Assembly (NCBI RefSeq): GCF_010435915.1
Contig: NZ_JAAFZH010000006.1
Location: 124,001-188,000 of the forward strand
Length of the DNA: 64,000 nucleotides
Reading direction: 5' to 3'
DNA from: Spirosoma terrae
GTDB lineage: Bacteria > Bacteroidota > Bacteroidia > Cytophagales > Spirosomataceae
Shown here: piece after piece, positions 44,932-54,895 of the stretch
How positions within the stretch are numbered: position 1 is the stretch's first letter
How the letters are laid out: each line of letters begins with the position of its first letter
Notes under the pieces: generated by a model
What the model was told of the DNA's origin: nothing
What the model saw: the letters and a program-made list of their open reading frames with translations, nothing else
Databases searched by the model: none
Made by a program: the position numbers and the translations under genes

Positions 44932-45756
44932 TTACTCTTCGTTGGTAATAAACATTTTTGGCTTGGGCGCTTCAATACCGTCTCTCCCGAATTGCCGGGC
45001 TATATTTTCGAGCATGTAATAATACGTATCCCAGTACGTATCGCTTTTTGTCCAGACACGAACGTCATACTCCCGTGAGTTGGCATTTAGCTTCGCAATC
45101 AGGACATCGTGCTGGCGGTCTTTCAACGCATATGGGCAGGCATCAACAACCCGTTGGATCGACGCTTTTGTTGCGTCCAGATCATTCTGGCTACCAACCG
45201 TATAGACTTGATCGACCCGAATAATGCCTTTTGTACTGATGTTCGTAATTGAACTGGTTGATAAAGGACCATTGGGTAGAATGATAGTTTTGTTATCCAG
45301 CGTCAGCAGGATGGTATCGAAAATTCGAATGGCTTCAACATTTCCTGTAAAACCCTGCGCCGAAATCAAATCGCCAACCCGGAATGGTTTGAACGTCAGA
45401 ATTAAGACTCCACCCGCAAAATTGGCTAGACTTCCCTGCAAGGCTAAACCAACGGCCAATCCTGCGGCACCAATTATGGCAACAAACGACGTAGTTTGCA
45501 CCCCTAACGTACTGGCTATACTCAGCAGCAATAAAATTCGCAGCACAGCATTGAGTAATGACAGCAAAAATGGCTGAACATCGCGATCGACGTGCCGTTT
45601 GGTCATAACAGCAGCTAGCCCACGCATTGCCCAACCTATGAGCCAAAGACCAATGATGAGCGTTATAATAGCCAGCACAATGCGGCCACCGTAGATAGTA
45701 GCAAAAGTGAGCACCTGATCGTAGATGCGTTGGGCGTTAGTCTGCGCCTGTTCCAT
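44932..45756 (-). CDS. MscS-family mechanosensitive ion channel
   Basis: 274 aa, small-conductance channel of the inner membrane that releases solutes on osmotic downshock. Three N-terminal transmembrane helices (about 20-42, 58-80, 88-115); the third carries the Gly/Ala pore pattern GAAGLAVGLALQGSLANFAGG. A beta domain (FRVGDLISAQGFTGNVEAI) and the C-terminal alpha/beta domain follow. Length is near that of MscS. Confidence 0.93.
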   Translation of the reverse strand: MEQAQTNAQRIYDQVLTFATIYGGRIVLAIITLIIGLWLIGWAMRGLAAVMTKRHVDRDVQPFLLSLLNAVLRILLLLSIASTLGVQTTSFVAIIGAAGLAVGLALQGSLANFAGGVLILTFKPFRVGDLISAQGFTGNVEAIRIFDTILLTLDNKTIILPNGPLSTSSITNISTKGIIRVDQVYTVGSQNDLDATKASIQRVVDACPYALKDRQHDVLIAKLNANSREYDVRVWTKSDTYWDTYYYMLENIARQFGRDGIEAPKPKMFITNEE

Positions 45757-45857
45757 GAGTCACAATGGGAATTGGTTTGACTCTCAGACGAGAAGAAACA
45801 GAAAGGTAACTTATGGGTTAGCAATCTTTTCGATAAAAAATACCCAATTATAATCTG

Positions 45858-46808
45858 TCAGAGCCAGTTTTTGCGTTTGAATATCCAGAGTGTAAGGGCC
45901 GAGGCAAAAACCATCATCGCTATGGCAAATACATAGCCATACTTCCAGTGAATCTCCGGCATCTCATCGAAATTCATCCCCCAGATACTCGCCAGCAAGG
46001 TCGGAGGCATAAAGACCAGCGACACAACGGTAAAAATCTTCACCACCCGGTTTTGCTCCAGATCAATTAAACCGAGGTAGGTATTTTGCAGAAACTCCAA
46101 CCGTTCGAATATAAAATTAGTGTGATCGATCAGCGAGTTGATGTCTTTAATCAGCGTTCGAAGCCGTTGTTGCTCACCTTCATTAAACCAGCCGTCCGAA
46201 CGGATCATTGCCGAAATCACGCGCTGTTTATCCACTACGTTCTCCCGAATCGACATGGTCAGTTCCTGATAATCGTTGATATTCAGCAGCATTTCCCGAT
46301 CGAGCGTTGCATCCAGATCAAGCATCCGGTTAATGGCCTTAATTTCACTCGATACCATTTCAATCAAATCGGCATCGTAATCGATGCGCGACTCGAAAAT
46401 CGAGATCAGAATCTGCGCGCCATCGCTGAATACCGCCCGTCTTGATTTAATCCGTTTAACGGTATCGGCAAACGATTTTAAATCGGCATTCCGGTACGTA
46501 AACAACGTATCGTCTTTCAGGATAAAGCTCACCGGCACCGTTACGTATCGTTGTTCGGCATCCGGAATTAAGAAGTTGGAGTTAGCGATCAGAAAATCAT
46601 CTTCCTCAATATAACGCGAACTACTTTCAATTTCCAGCTGCTCCTGCTGGCTCAAAAAATCCACGTCGAATTTCTCTTCGATCCGCTTGATTTCAGACGG
46701 TGAAGGATTTTGCAAATCCACCCAAAGTGTCCGTTCGGTATTGGAAAAAGACTCTATATCGCGGACTTTGCGAACAGATGTCTCGTCTAGCTGAAAAATA
46801 CGAATCAT
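45858..46808 (-). CDS. corA: CorA-family Mg2+/divalent metal transporter
   Basis: 316 aa from the ATG at 46808 (MIRIFQLDETS); an earlier in-frame ATG at 46847 adds 13 residues. It has a large acidic cytoplasmic domain and two C-terminal transmembrane helices (about 255-275 and 290-310); the selectivity motif GMN is in LLASIWGMNFDEMPE. It lies 100 bp upstream of MscS on the same strand and may be cotranscribed, grouping ion and osmotic functions. Confidence 0.93.
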   Translation of the reverse strand: MIRIFQLDETSVRKVRDIESFSNTERTLWVDLQNPSPSEIKRIEEKFDVDFLSQQEQLEIESSSRYIEEDDFLIANSNFLIPDAEQRYVTVPVSFILKDDTLFTYRNADLKSFADTVKRIKSRRAVFSDGAQILISIFESRIDYDADLIEMVSSEIKAINRMLDLDATLDREMLLNINDYQELTMSIRENVVDKQRVISAMIRSDGWFNEGEQQRLRTLIKDINSLIDHTNFIFERLEFLQNTYLGLIDLEQNRVVKIFTVVSLVFMPPTLLASIWGMNFDEMPEIHWKYGYVFAIAMMVFASALTLWIFKRKNWL

Positions 46809-46852
46809 GGAACGGAGTAAAACGTTGGTTGCTTTTATCGGGCGCAAAGTTC

Positions 46853-46886
46853 ATAAAAAAACGGGGCGCTCAAAAGCAACCCCGTT
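46853..46886 (-). terminator. Rho-independent terminator of the amidohydrolase genes
   Basis: AACGGGG pairs with CCCCGTT; on the minus strand the stem leads into CGTTTTTTTATG, 26 bp past the stop at 46912. Good stem and T-run. Confidence 0.75.
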
Positions 46887-46911
46887 GTTGTTACGCTAAG
46901 TAATTGTTAAA

Positions 46912-48204
46912 CTACTTCTGCTCGTATTTGTCTTTATAGGTTTTATATAAACGCTTATGACGGTCGTCCAGATTAACTTTCCGGCCCTGAATGAATACCT
47001 GCTCGACTACGTTGGTGCGCATATCAAGGGCATCGCCCGCCGACACGAACAACGTAGCCTGCTTGCCTTTTTCGAGCGTACCGACCAGATTATCGATGCC
47101 CAAAATCTTGGCATTGTTTGAGGTAACCATTTTCAAGGCTTCTTCTTTATCCGTTACACCAAAACCAGCTGCTGTCCCAGCCTGAAACGCCAGGTTCCGC
47201 GTCCGCCACCAGCCATCGGCATAGCTCAATCCTACCAGAACACCTGCTTTCTGAAGAATACCGGGTTGACGATAGGGCATATCAACATCTTCGTCTTCCC
47301 GATTTGGTAACCGGTGCAGCTCGCCCAGAATAACCGGTACGTTGTTTTCTTTCAGGAACGTAGCGACTTTATGCGATTCTTCGCCACCAACAATAACGAT
47401 CTTGGGAATCGCCAGCGACTTGGCAAACTTAACGGCTTCGATGATGTCTTTGCTGTAATCGGCCCGAACGTACAGGTTCTGTTTGCCCGAAAACACGCCC
47501 CGCATCGACTCAAACTTCAGGTTTGTTGGCGTCGGATTCTGCATAGCCAGATACCCCTTAGCTTCCGCGAACGTAGCGAGCAAGGCACTCATCGCTTCAG
47601 TACGTTTCTCATTTTTCTGAATCGTCAATGAGAAATCTTCGAAGTTGAAGTTACGGGCAAAATAGCTCGGCCAGTTTACCCAGATGCCGTCGTCTTTTTT
47701 CAGAACCGCATCTTCCCAGTTCCAGCCGTCGGTCATCATCACGCTTGAGCTTCCCGACACGGTTCCGCCCTGGGGCATGGCCTGAGTCAGTAAAACGCCG
47801 TTATTACGAATGGTTGGAATAATTTCAGAATCCGTATTATAGGCAATCAGAGCCCGAATGTTCGGATTTAATTCGCCGATTTCCTGCTTATCGACGGTTG
47901 CTTTTACGGCACCAATCTCCTGCAAGCCAACAGTCGAAGCCGGAGAAATAATACCCGGATACACGTGTTTGCCCGACACGCTGATTACTTCAGAACCGGC
48001 AGTTGGCGTACTACCGTCGCCGATAGCTGTGATGACGCCTTTATCGAAAACGACAACGCCGTTCTGGATCACCTGACCATTGCCCACGTGAATGGTGGCT
48101 CCGGTCAGCGCGATTGCCCGCTCCTGCGGTCTTGCCGGAGCAGGATTCTGGGCGTAGCTCGTAAGAACGCCCAGTGCTAATATTGATGTTAGTATGTGTT
48201 TCAT
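46912..48204 (-). CDS. Secreted amidohydrolase-family protein lacking the HxH metal motif
   Basis: 430 aa with a signal peptide (about 1-18). The fold of amidohydrolases/imidazolonepropionases is visible (ATIHVGNGQVIQNGVVVFDKG at the start, GTLEKGKQATLFVSAGDAL at the end), but where the metal-binding IDxHxH should stand the sequence reads GIISPAS (86-90). It may therefore be inactive or metal-free. It is 39 bp downstream of the 1017-aa homologue and probably in the same operon, so the two may form a complex. Confidence 0.85.
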   Translation of the reverse strand: MKHILTSILALGVLTSYAQNPAPARPQERAIALTGATIHVGNGQVIQNGVVVFDKGVITAIGDGSTPTAGSEVISVSGKHVYPGIISPASTVGLQEIGAVKATVDKQEIGELNPNIRALIAYNTDSEIIPTIRNNGVLLTQAMPQGGTVSGSSSVMMTDGWNWEDAVLKKDDGIWVNWPSYFARNFNFEDFSLTIQKNEKRTEAMSALLATFAEAKGYLAMQNPTPTNLKFESMRGVFSGKQNLYVRADYSKDIIEAVKFAKSLAIPKIVIVGGEESHKVATFLKENNVPVILGELHRLPNREDEDVDMPYRQPGILQKAGVLVGLSYADGWWRTRNLAFQAGTAAGFGVTDKEEALKMVTSNNAKILGIDNLVGTLEKGKQATLFVSAGDALDMRTNVVEQVFIQGRKVNLDDRHKRLYKTYKDKYEQK

Positions 48205-48243
48205 TGTGATTACGTTTTCGGCTTATGCTGACAACCATAAACC

Positions 48244-51200
48244 TTATTTACCTTCCTCCTCACCTTCAGCCATGACACCCTCGATATCTTCGCAGTGCCA
48301 CATGCGCGACCGTCTGAACGTTGGGCGCTGCGTTGGCGAGCCGCTGGCTTTAGCCGACAGTGTTTTCTGGATCAATCGAGCCCGTTCAGCCTGCATGGCT
48401 TCGCGTTTTGCTTCTTCGTCTTTCAGGCTGAAATACGTAGCGCCTTCGATCATGGTAATTTCAGGGCGGGCATAGATAGACAATGGGTGCGCATTCCAGA
48501 GAACCAGATCGGCATCTTTACCCACTTTCATGCTACCCAGCCGATTGTCGAGGTGCAGCAATTTGGCCGGATTCAACGTAACCATTTTCCAGGCGTCTTC
48601 TTCTGGTATACCACCGTATTCGACCGTTTTTGCGGCTTCCTGATTCAAACGACGGGCCATTTCAGCATCGTCAGAGTTGATGGAAACCGTTACGCCCATA
48701 CGGTGCATCAGCGCAGCGTTGTACGGAATAGCATCATGCACCTCCATTTTGTAAGCCCACCAGTCGGCAAACGACGAACCACCAACACCGTGTTTCGCCA
48801 TCTTGTCGGCCAGTTTATAGCCTTCCAGAATGTGCGTAAACGTATTCACTTTAAAGCCCAGCGAATCGGCCACTTTCATCAGCATGTTAATTTCTGACTG
48901 CACATAGGAGTGACACGTAATGAACCGTTTTGCCGATAAAATTTCAGCCAGCGCGTCCAGTTCAATATCCCGGCGGGGTGGAATAGCGGTTGTTTTTTCC
49001 TTCGCACCAAGTTTGTTATAAGTCGTCCAGCCTTTTGCATATTCTTTCGCCCGCGTAAAGTGGTCCATATACACCTGCTCGACACCCATCCGGCTTTGCG
49101 GGAAACGCACACCGGCACTTGGGTTATTCGACTGTTTTACGTTCTCACCAAGCGCAAACTTGATAAAACCATCGGCTCCTTTGAGCAACAACCCTTCCGG
49201 TGACTCACCCCATTTCAGTTTCACAATGGCCGATTGACCACCAATGGAGTTAGCCGACCCGTGAAGCAATTGCGACGTAGTGACACCACCCGCTAACTGG
49301 CGATAGATATTGATATCTTCCGAATTGATTACATCCGACATCCGAACTTCGGCCGAACTCGTCTGACCGCCTTCATTGATTGTCAGCAAGGCAATGTGCG
49401 AGTGTTCATCAATAATCCCCGTTGTCAGGTGTTTGCCCGTACCGTCGATCACTTTTACGCCAGCCGGAGCCGACAAGCCTTTACCTACTTTGGCAATTTT
49501 ACCATCCTGAACCAGTACGTCGGTTTCGGTCAGAACACCTTCTTTCTCGTTCGTCCAGACGGTAGCATTCCTGATCAGCACATTTTCTGACTTTGGCTTC
49601 TGCGCATTGCCCATCCCAACAAACGGATAGACAACCGCCGTTGACGACGTAGCCGACGTAGAGCGGGCAGCTGTAACAGCGGTGGTCGATAATGGCGCAT
49701 CGCCTGATTTGGTGGCCGACCACGTTATTTGTTTTCCATCGGGAGTTTCGCCTTCACCTTTCACGCTGGTTGGCGAAGTAAAGTAACCCGTCAGACGAGT
49801 CGTTCCCGAGCCAGGACGGCGGCTAAGCTGCGTCTGAATGGAGATAATTTCTCCGCTAACGGCAACTTTAGGAGTGATTTTCGTGGTATCGATAACAATC
49901 TGATATTCTGGCTTATCGGCGCTTTTACCGGTAACATTCAGCTTTACGTTGCTTTGATTGCCAATCGTTAACTGCCAGCTTCCGCGCAAATCAACCACAT
50001 CTTTCTGATTCACGATGTACTGCTTGCCCCGAATCCAGTTTTCATAGATCACATTATCGGCACCGAACAAATTGCCTGACGTAATAATGAAGCTGGCCAC
50101 ACGGCCTTTCTGCAGAGAACCAACCATATCCTCAGCCTTCATCAATTTGGCAGGTGTTGTGGTTAATGCCTCCAGTGCTTTTTGTTCCGACAAACCGTTT
50201 TCAATGGCTTTACGCAGGTTTGCCCAAAAATCGGCTTTGTTTTTCAGCCCGGCGGTTGTCAGCGCAAACGGAATATTAGCACTGGCTAACCGACTGGCAT
50301 TCAAGGGAGCCATTTCCCAGTGTTTTAGCTCCGATAACGCTACGTTGTCAGCGTCCCAGGCATCTTCAACATCGTAAGGCTGCGGAAAATTAATGGGGAT
50401 AATTAACGAAGCACCCGTTGCTTTGATTTCGTCAAGGCGCTGGTATTCGTCGCCCCCTCCTTTGATAATGTACTGCACTCCGAACTCGTCACCGACTTTA
50501 TCGGCCCGTAATACACCCAGTTTATCGTTTCCTTCAAAGATGGCAGGCAGCGATTGGTTTCGGTTTAAAGCCTCCAGGGATAAGTTCGACTGTTCTTTGT
50601 TGCCACCCCGCTTGTACCAGTCAGCATCGTATAACGCCTGACGTAGCAAAGCAACCGAACCCATCATTGAATTCGGATAGCTCTGCCGCGACGTACCCTT
50701 ACTGAACGAGTAGTGCGCAGCTGCATCCGATTTCAATACAAGTGTATTTTCACGGTCATCGGCCAACGTAACCAGCGCTCCTGTTCCCCGAACGATGCCA
50801 TCGTGTGGGTGGGTGAGTACCGTGCCAAAACCTAACTTACGAAGCTCGTCCGCTTTGGCAGGTGTTGCTTTAAAGAGCTGACTAGCACTGTTTTCGGGCT
50901 GAACGGCCTGATTCCAGTAATAAGCTCCTTTTTTGTTCGACTCGATTTGTGGTACGCCACCTCGTCCTCCGCCGGGAGCCGCTCGGGGAATTTCGGGCAT
51001 GCCGTAATCGGAGTAGATGTCGATCAAGGCTGGGTAGATACGTTTCCCTTTCAAATCGGCAATAACCGTTCCGGCGGGTACACTGACATTGGTACCTACC
51101 GCTTCAACACGGCCATCGCGAATTAAAAGGGTAGCATTCTGCAGTGTCGTTTGTGGGTCAACGACAATTGTTGCGTTGGTAAAAGCATACAATCCTGGCC

Positions 51201-51297
51201 GTTCGTCATAGACACCATTACGCGGAAAGGTTGTCTGAGCCACAGCAGAATAGGCCAATCCAGCCGCCAGTAGTGCCGTCAGGAAATGTCTTCTCAT
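48244..51297 (-). CDS. Large secreted protein with two amidohydrolase-like domains
   Basis: 1017 aa with a signal peptide (about 1-21). Two tandem amidohydrolase-like domains: the first (about 35-430) has IYPALIDIYSDYG (88-99) in place of IDxHxH and looks inactive; the second (about 570-1000) keeps DEHSHIAL with the metal-binding HSH near 630-632 and a later SINSDDAE motif. A beta-rich linker of about 120 residues joins them. Pairs of this kind, with a 430-aa partner, are common in Bacteroidota. Substrate unknown; an exported dipeptidase or cyclic amide hydrolase is plausible. Confidence 0.88.
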   Translation of the reverse strand: MRRHFLTALLAAGLAYSAVAQTTFPRNGVYDERPGLYAFTNATIVVDPQTTLQNATLLIRDGRVEAVGTNVSVPAGTVIADLKGKRIYPALIDIYSDYGMPEIPRAAPGGGRGGVPQIESNKKGAYYWNQAVQPENSASQLFKATPAKADELRKLGFGTVLTHPHDGIVRGTGALVTLADDRENTLVLKSDAAAHYSFSKGTSRQSYPNSMMGSVALLRQALYDADWYKRGGNKEQSNLSLEALNRNQSLPAIFEGNDKLGVLRADKVGDEFGVQYIIKGGGDEYQRLDEIKATGASLIIPINFPQPYDVEDAWDADNVALSELKHWEMAPLNASRLASANIPFALTTAGLKNKADFWANLRKAIENGLSEQKALEALTTTPAKLMKAEDMVGSLQKGRVASFIITSGNLFGADNVIYENWIRGKQYIVNQKDVVDLRGSWQLTIGNQSNVKLNVTGKSADKPEYQIVIDTTKITPKVAVSGEIISIQTQLSRRPGSGTTRLTGYFTSPTSVKGEGETPDGKQITWSATKSGDAPLSTTAVTAARSTSATSSTAVVYPFVGMGNAQKPKSENVLIRNATVWTNEKEGVLTETDVLVQDGKIAKVGKGLSAPAGVKVIDGTGKHLTTGIIDEHSHIALLTINEGGQTSSAEVRMSDVINSEDINIYRQLAGGVTTSQLLHGSANSIGGQSAIVKLKWGESPEGLLLKGADGFIKFALGENVKQSNNPSAGVRFPQSRMGVEQVYMDHFTRAKEYAKGWTTYNKLGAKEKTTAIPPRRDIELDALAEILSAKRFITCHSYVQSEINMLMKVADSLGFKVNTFTHILEGYKLADKMAKHGVGGSSFADWWAYKMEVHDAIPYNAALMHRMGVTVSINSDDAEMARRLNQEAAKTVEYGGIPEEDAWKMVTLNPAKLLHLDNRLGSMKVGKDADLVLWNAHPLSIYARPEITMIEGATYFSLKDEEAKREAMQAERARLIQKTLSAKASGSPTQRPTFRRSRMWHCEDIEGVMAEGEEEGK

Positions 51298-51335
51298 TGA
51301 GACTGATTGATTAGTTGATGATTGGGGTTAACTGC

Positions 51336-51343
51336 CAAAATTA
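51336..51343 (-). promoter_or_regulatory. -7 box of the amidohydrolase operon
   Basis: TAATTTTG on the minus strand matches TAnnTTTG, 39 nt upstream of the start codon at 51297. The rest of the 374-bp gap up to 51671 holds only this box and the one at 51601. Confidence 0.45.
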
Positions 51344-51600
51344 CGGAATCTATCGTCTCTATTTTTCTTTTTCAAAAGAATATATTGCCCTGGGTCGCTT
51401 TTACCAATAAAATACTGTTTCATAAACAATAGTTATTATCCAGCAGCTACTCAATCGAGCCCATAAGGTTTATCAAACACCTTACAGTACGTCTGATTGC
51501 CAATGGCGCTCACAAGAATTCTCAACATACAGTAAGCCGATTCGCACTTTAACTATTTTTTAACGGCTGATTATCAATCAAAAAGCATAAAATTGGTTTT

Positions 51601-51608
51601 TATTTTTG
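51601..51608 (+). promoter_or_regulatory. -7 box of the barrel-protein gene
   Basis: TATTTTTG matches TAnnTTTG. Transcription from about 51615 would begin after the GTG at 51606, which supports the ATG at 51672 as start of the gene. Confidence 0.5.
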
Positions 51609-51671
51609 GTGCAGTCCTGTACGCTGGCAGCTATTTCAAGCTATTACTTTAGTCTATCCATTTTCCACCTT

Positions 51672-52907
51672 ATGAGAGCACTCGCAATCTTTATTACGGG
51701 CTCGTTATTTATACACTTATTCTCCCACACTAATCTGGCTTACTGTCAGTCTATCACCGATACTACCAGTACGTCCTTCGATCCGCGAAAACCCAGACCG
51801 GAAAAAGATGTGGCTGACGTTGTCAGAAAGTGGTTTCCTGGTCTACCAATTTCTCCGCATGACTCAACTTCGTTTCTGGACGGAAAACGTTTTGTTCTCG
51901 TTCTGCCTCAAGTCGGCTATACGCTTCAAACACGCGGATTAATTGCACTTGTGATCAACACCGCATTCAGGCAACCGCGTGCCAATCTATCATCGATCAC
52001 GGGCAACATTCAGTACACGCAGAATAAACAGGTTATTTTTACGACTAATTCGTCTGTATGGAGTTCAGACAACCGAATTGTCTGGAATAACGACTGGCGA
52101 TTGATGCATTACCCACAAGCTACGTATGGGTTGGGAATGTATACCTCCACCGACCGGGTAATCAATATGGACTATGCTTACTTACGGCTCTACCAAAGCA
52201 TACTAAGACGTTTATCAAGAAACTTGTATGGTGGTTTCGGCTACGGACTCGACCTTCACTGGAATATCGATAGCTATAACAGCCATCGGGAAATCACCCG
52301 AATCTCACGTTACGCTGCTGGTGTTCAGGGACGCTCCATATCGTCGGGTCCAACGATTAACCTTCTCTACGATAACCGCCAGAACGCACTAAATCCAAAC
52401 GGAGGTCTTTACATCAACGCTGTCTTTCGGGCCAATACTCGCTTGTTGGGTAGTGACGAAACGTACCAATCGATGCTTCTCGAAGCCAGAAAATATATAC
52501 GTTTTCCTGCCCAGTCAGAGAATATTCTGGCTATATGGTCATACAATGCATTCACAGTCAGTGGCACTCCTCCCTTTTTAGATTTGCCAAGCACGGGATG
52601 GGATAGCAATGGTAATGTTGGCAGAGGCTTCATACAGGGACGTTTTAGAGGAAAAAACCTGTTGTACGCCGAAACTGAATATCGTTTTCGTATTTCCAGC
52701 AATCGGCTATTGGGGGGCGTCGTGTTTGCCAATGCACAAACGGTGACCGAGTTAACCAGTAAGCAATTTGAAAAAATTGCTCCGGCGGTTGGAGCTGGTT
52801 TACGGTTTAAGATGAATAAAATTTCACGTACGAACCTATCCGTTGATTACGGCTTTGGTCTGGATGGGTCTCACGGCTTATTTTTCAATTTGGGCGAGGT
52901 TTTTTAA
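51672..52907 (+). CDS. BamA/TamA-like outer-membrane beta-barrel protein
   Basis: 411 aa from the ATG at 51672, giving a signal peptide (about 1-27, FITGSLFIHLFSHTNLAYC). The C-terminal 200 residues show the alternating pattern of surface-antigen (D15-like) barrels: TINLLYDNRQNALNPNGGLYI, YAETEYRFRISSNRLLGGVVFA, and the final VDYGFGLDGSHGLFFNLGEVF ending in Phe, as BamA targeting signals do. No POTRA domains are seen, so it is not BamA itself. Role unknown; perhaps secretion or surface assembly. Confidence 0.82.
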   Translation: MRALAIFITGSLFIHLFSHTNLAYCQSITDTTSTSFDPRKPRPEKDVADVVRKWFPGLPISPHDSTSFLDGKRFVLVLPQVGYTLQTRGLIALVINTAFRQPRANLSSITGNIQYTQNKQVIFTTNSSVWSSDNRIVWNNDWRLMHYPQATYGLGMYTSTDRVINMDYAYLRLYQSILRRLSRNLYGGFGYGLDLHWNIDSYNSHREITRISRYAAGVQGRSISSGPTINLLYDNRQNALNPNGGLYINAVFRANTRLLGSDETYQSMLLEARKYIRFPAQSENILAIWSYNAFTVSGTPPFLDLPSTGWDSNGNVGRGFIQGRFRGKNLLYAETEYRFRISSNRLLGGVVFANAQTVTELTSKQFEKIAPAVGAGLRFKMNKISRTNLSVDYGFGLDGSHGLFFNLGEVF

Positions 52908-53018
52908 GACACCTCTGCATAGTTTTTCACGTCTAGCAGGCTCATGTTTGCCCAAACCCATCTTAGCAATTCTCACAAAAAATCCAAACCAAATAATTAA
53001 CTTAATACAGACAAGTGA

Positions 53019-53042
53019 CGACAAAAAAGATTATTTTTGTCG
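53019..53042 (+). promoter_or_regulatory. Hairpin overlapping a -7 box, directly before the start codon
   Basis: CGACAAAAA (53019-53027) and TTTTTGTCG (53034-53042) form a 9-bp perfect inverted repeat. TATTTTTG (53032-53039) matches the -7 consensus and is inside it. The ATG at 53046 would be at or next to the transcription start, so the mRNA may be nearly leaderless. Confidence 0.45.
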
Positions 53043-53045
53043 ATT

Positions 53046-54884
53046 ATGACCCACACTTCAATTGCTGCCCACCAAACGATAAGCGCCCGCCGTTCCAGTC
53101 CAGTTATCACACCTTTCCCGTACACTCGCCTGCTACTGATTGGTATCCTGCTCATGGCGCTGTTTCTACGTCTACACAAAGCTAGTGTACACGGCTTATA
53201 CCTCGATGAGAAGTTTACCCTTGTAAATACCCAAGGGATATCTCTGGAAGGATATAACCAGCACGATGTATTTTTCACACCAGGCAAGACCTATTTCACC
53301 CCGAAAGAGTTCTGGAAAGAAAAACCGCTGAAAGATTATATCCGGGCCATTATCCAAACGGATATTGGTAATAGCCCTAGCCATTATGCATTACTTTGGG
53401 CCTGGATTAAGGTTTTCGGCTTAAGTGATCTTTCGATCCGAATGCCCTCCATTCTGTTTAGTACGCTCATAGTCGGCCTAATTTTCGGGATGGTCCGTCG
53501 GTATTTTCGTTCCGAGCCCTTAGCCCTGATCTGTGCCGCACTGGCGGCTGTAGAGCCCTTTTTTATTGCCTACAGCCATATGGCCCGCAACTACTGCATG
53601 ACTATTTTTTTGACCCTGCTGGGCACTTATCTTTTCCTTCGCATACTGGACCGACGCGCCGAGGGCAAACAACCGATTGGGCTTTACATTGCTTACGGGC
53701 TCTCCTTTGCACTAGCTACACTGGGACATTACCTGGCCATTACTATTTTCTTTTGCCATGGTATTTATCTCCTACTGTTCAACCGCGACCTCAAAACGTA
53801 TATAGGTATGGGTATGAGCTACTTAGGAGGGGTAGTAAGCTTAGTTTTACCCTGGTTTGTATTCGGCGGAGGTAAATATACGTTTCAAACACTGGCCTAT
53901 CAGGCCAAATTGTATGGAGGTCTGGCACATACGAATCCGTACAACAACGGTTTTGGCATTATTCTGCCCGCTACTGTAGGGAACATCGTCAAGAAATCCA
54001 TTCCCATCTGGTCCGACTTGTTCTTATTTTCAAATGGTTTTTCGACCGAAACACTGGCCTTCCGAAATTTGATCATTGCTTTTGCGTTAGGCACAGCAGC
54101 TGTGGTGATCATTCATCGCTTCGGTTCCCGTGCTCACGATCAGAATACGCCTGGCTGGGTTAAATTAGCCGTACCTACATTATTGGTCGTTGGTTTTGCC
54201 CTCTACACTGTACAGTCAGCTCGTTTGCTGGTGGCCGCTGCCGTACCTATCTTTTTGTATATGCTTTATCTGGCCTCTATCCGCTATAGAGCTCAGTCTA
54301 AACGCCAGTTTTTAGTTTTGCTGGTTCTGCTAACCATCGTACCAACTCTATTTCTGATCCTAATGGCTGTCCGAAATGGTCATACCTATGGCATTACTCA
54401 GCGGTATTCGGGTTTTTCCTTCCCTTATGCTATTATTTTGGGAGGTCTGATTCTCCAGCGCATCTTTCATCAGCCTTTATATCTAAAGGTGATTTTAGCA
54501 GCTGTTTTGTTAGTTCAGAGCTATTTTATTGGTGAGCTTCTGTACCGAATCTATGAGGATCAGGCTCCCAAATACACCTACTATGGGCGTTATCGGATAA
54601 AAAACCCCTACAATACGGCGGCCGAACGTATTAAGGCACAGTATGCTCCTGGCGACACGGTGCTTTACCCATCCCCTCGAACGGCACCACGGGACGAAGT
54701 AGAAAACACCTACACACGGCATTCGATTATTGACGCTCAGTACACTAATTTATATCTTCCCAAAGACGCGACTTATTACCAGCGGTTGGATACTACACAG
54801 ACCGATCGTATCATTTTGGTTAAAGGACAGTCAGGTAAGAGAGTCGTCATTTTCGATTTCGAGGGTACCAAATATCGTTATTAA
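53046..54884 (+). CDS. GT-C type glycosyltransferase (ArnT/PMT_2-like)
   Basis: 612 aa, about ten to twelve transmembrane helices and a periplasmic C-terminus of about 100 residues. The first periplasmic loop reads GLYLDEKFT, where an acidic pair is typical of lipid-linked sugar transferases (GT-C). It probably moves a sugar from a polyprenyl-phosphate carrier onto a lipid or glycan in the inner membrane. A TTG at 53037 would extend the start by three codons. It is followed after 11 bp by another large membrane protein, so they are an operon. Confidence 0.8.
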   Translation: MTHTSIAAHQTISARRSSPVITPFPYTRLLLIGILLMALFLRLHKASVHGLYLDEKFTLVNTQGISLEGYNQHDVFFTPGKTYFTPKEFWKEKPLKDYIRAIIQTDIGNSPSHYALLWAWIKVFGLSDLSIRMPSILFSTLIVGLIFGMVRRYFRSEPLALICAALAAVEPFFIAYSHMARNYCMTIFLTLLGTYLFLRILDRRAEGKQPIGLYIAYGLSFALATLGHYLAITIFFCHGIYLLLFNRDLKTYIGMGMSYLGGVVSLVLPWFVFGGGKYTFQTLAYQAKLYGGLAHTNPYNNGFGIILPATVGNIVKKSIPIWSDLFLFSNGFSTETLAFRNLIIAFALGTAAVVIIHRFGSRAHDQNTPGWVKLAVPTLLVVGFALYTVQSARLLVAAAVPIFLYMLYLASIRYRAQSKRQFLVLLVLLTIVPTLFLILMAVRNGHTYGITQRYSGFSFPYAIILGGLILQRIFHQPLYLKVILAAVLLVQSYFIGELLYRIYEDQAPKYTYYGRYRIKNPYNTAAERIKAQYAPGDTVLYPSPRTAPRDEVENTYTRHSIIDAQYTNLYLPKDATYYQRLDTTQTDRIILVKGQSGKRVVIFDFEGTKYRY

Positions 54885-54895
54885 TCAGCTCTTTC

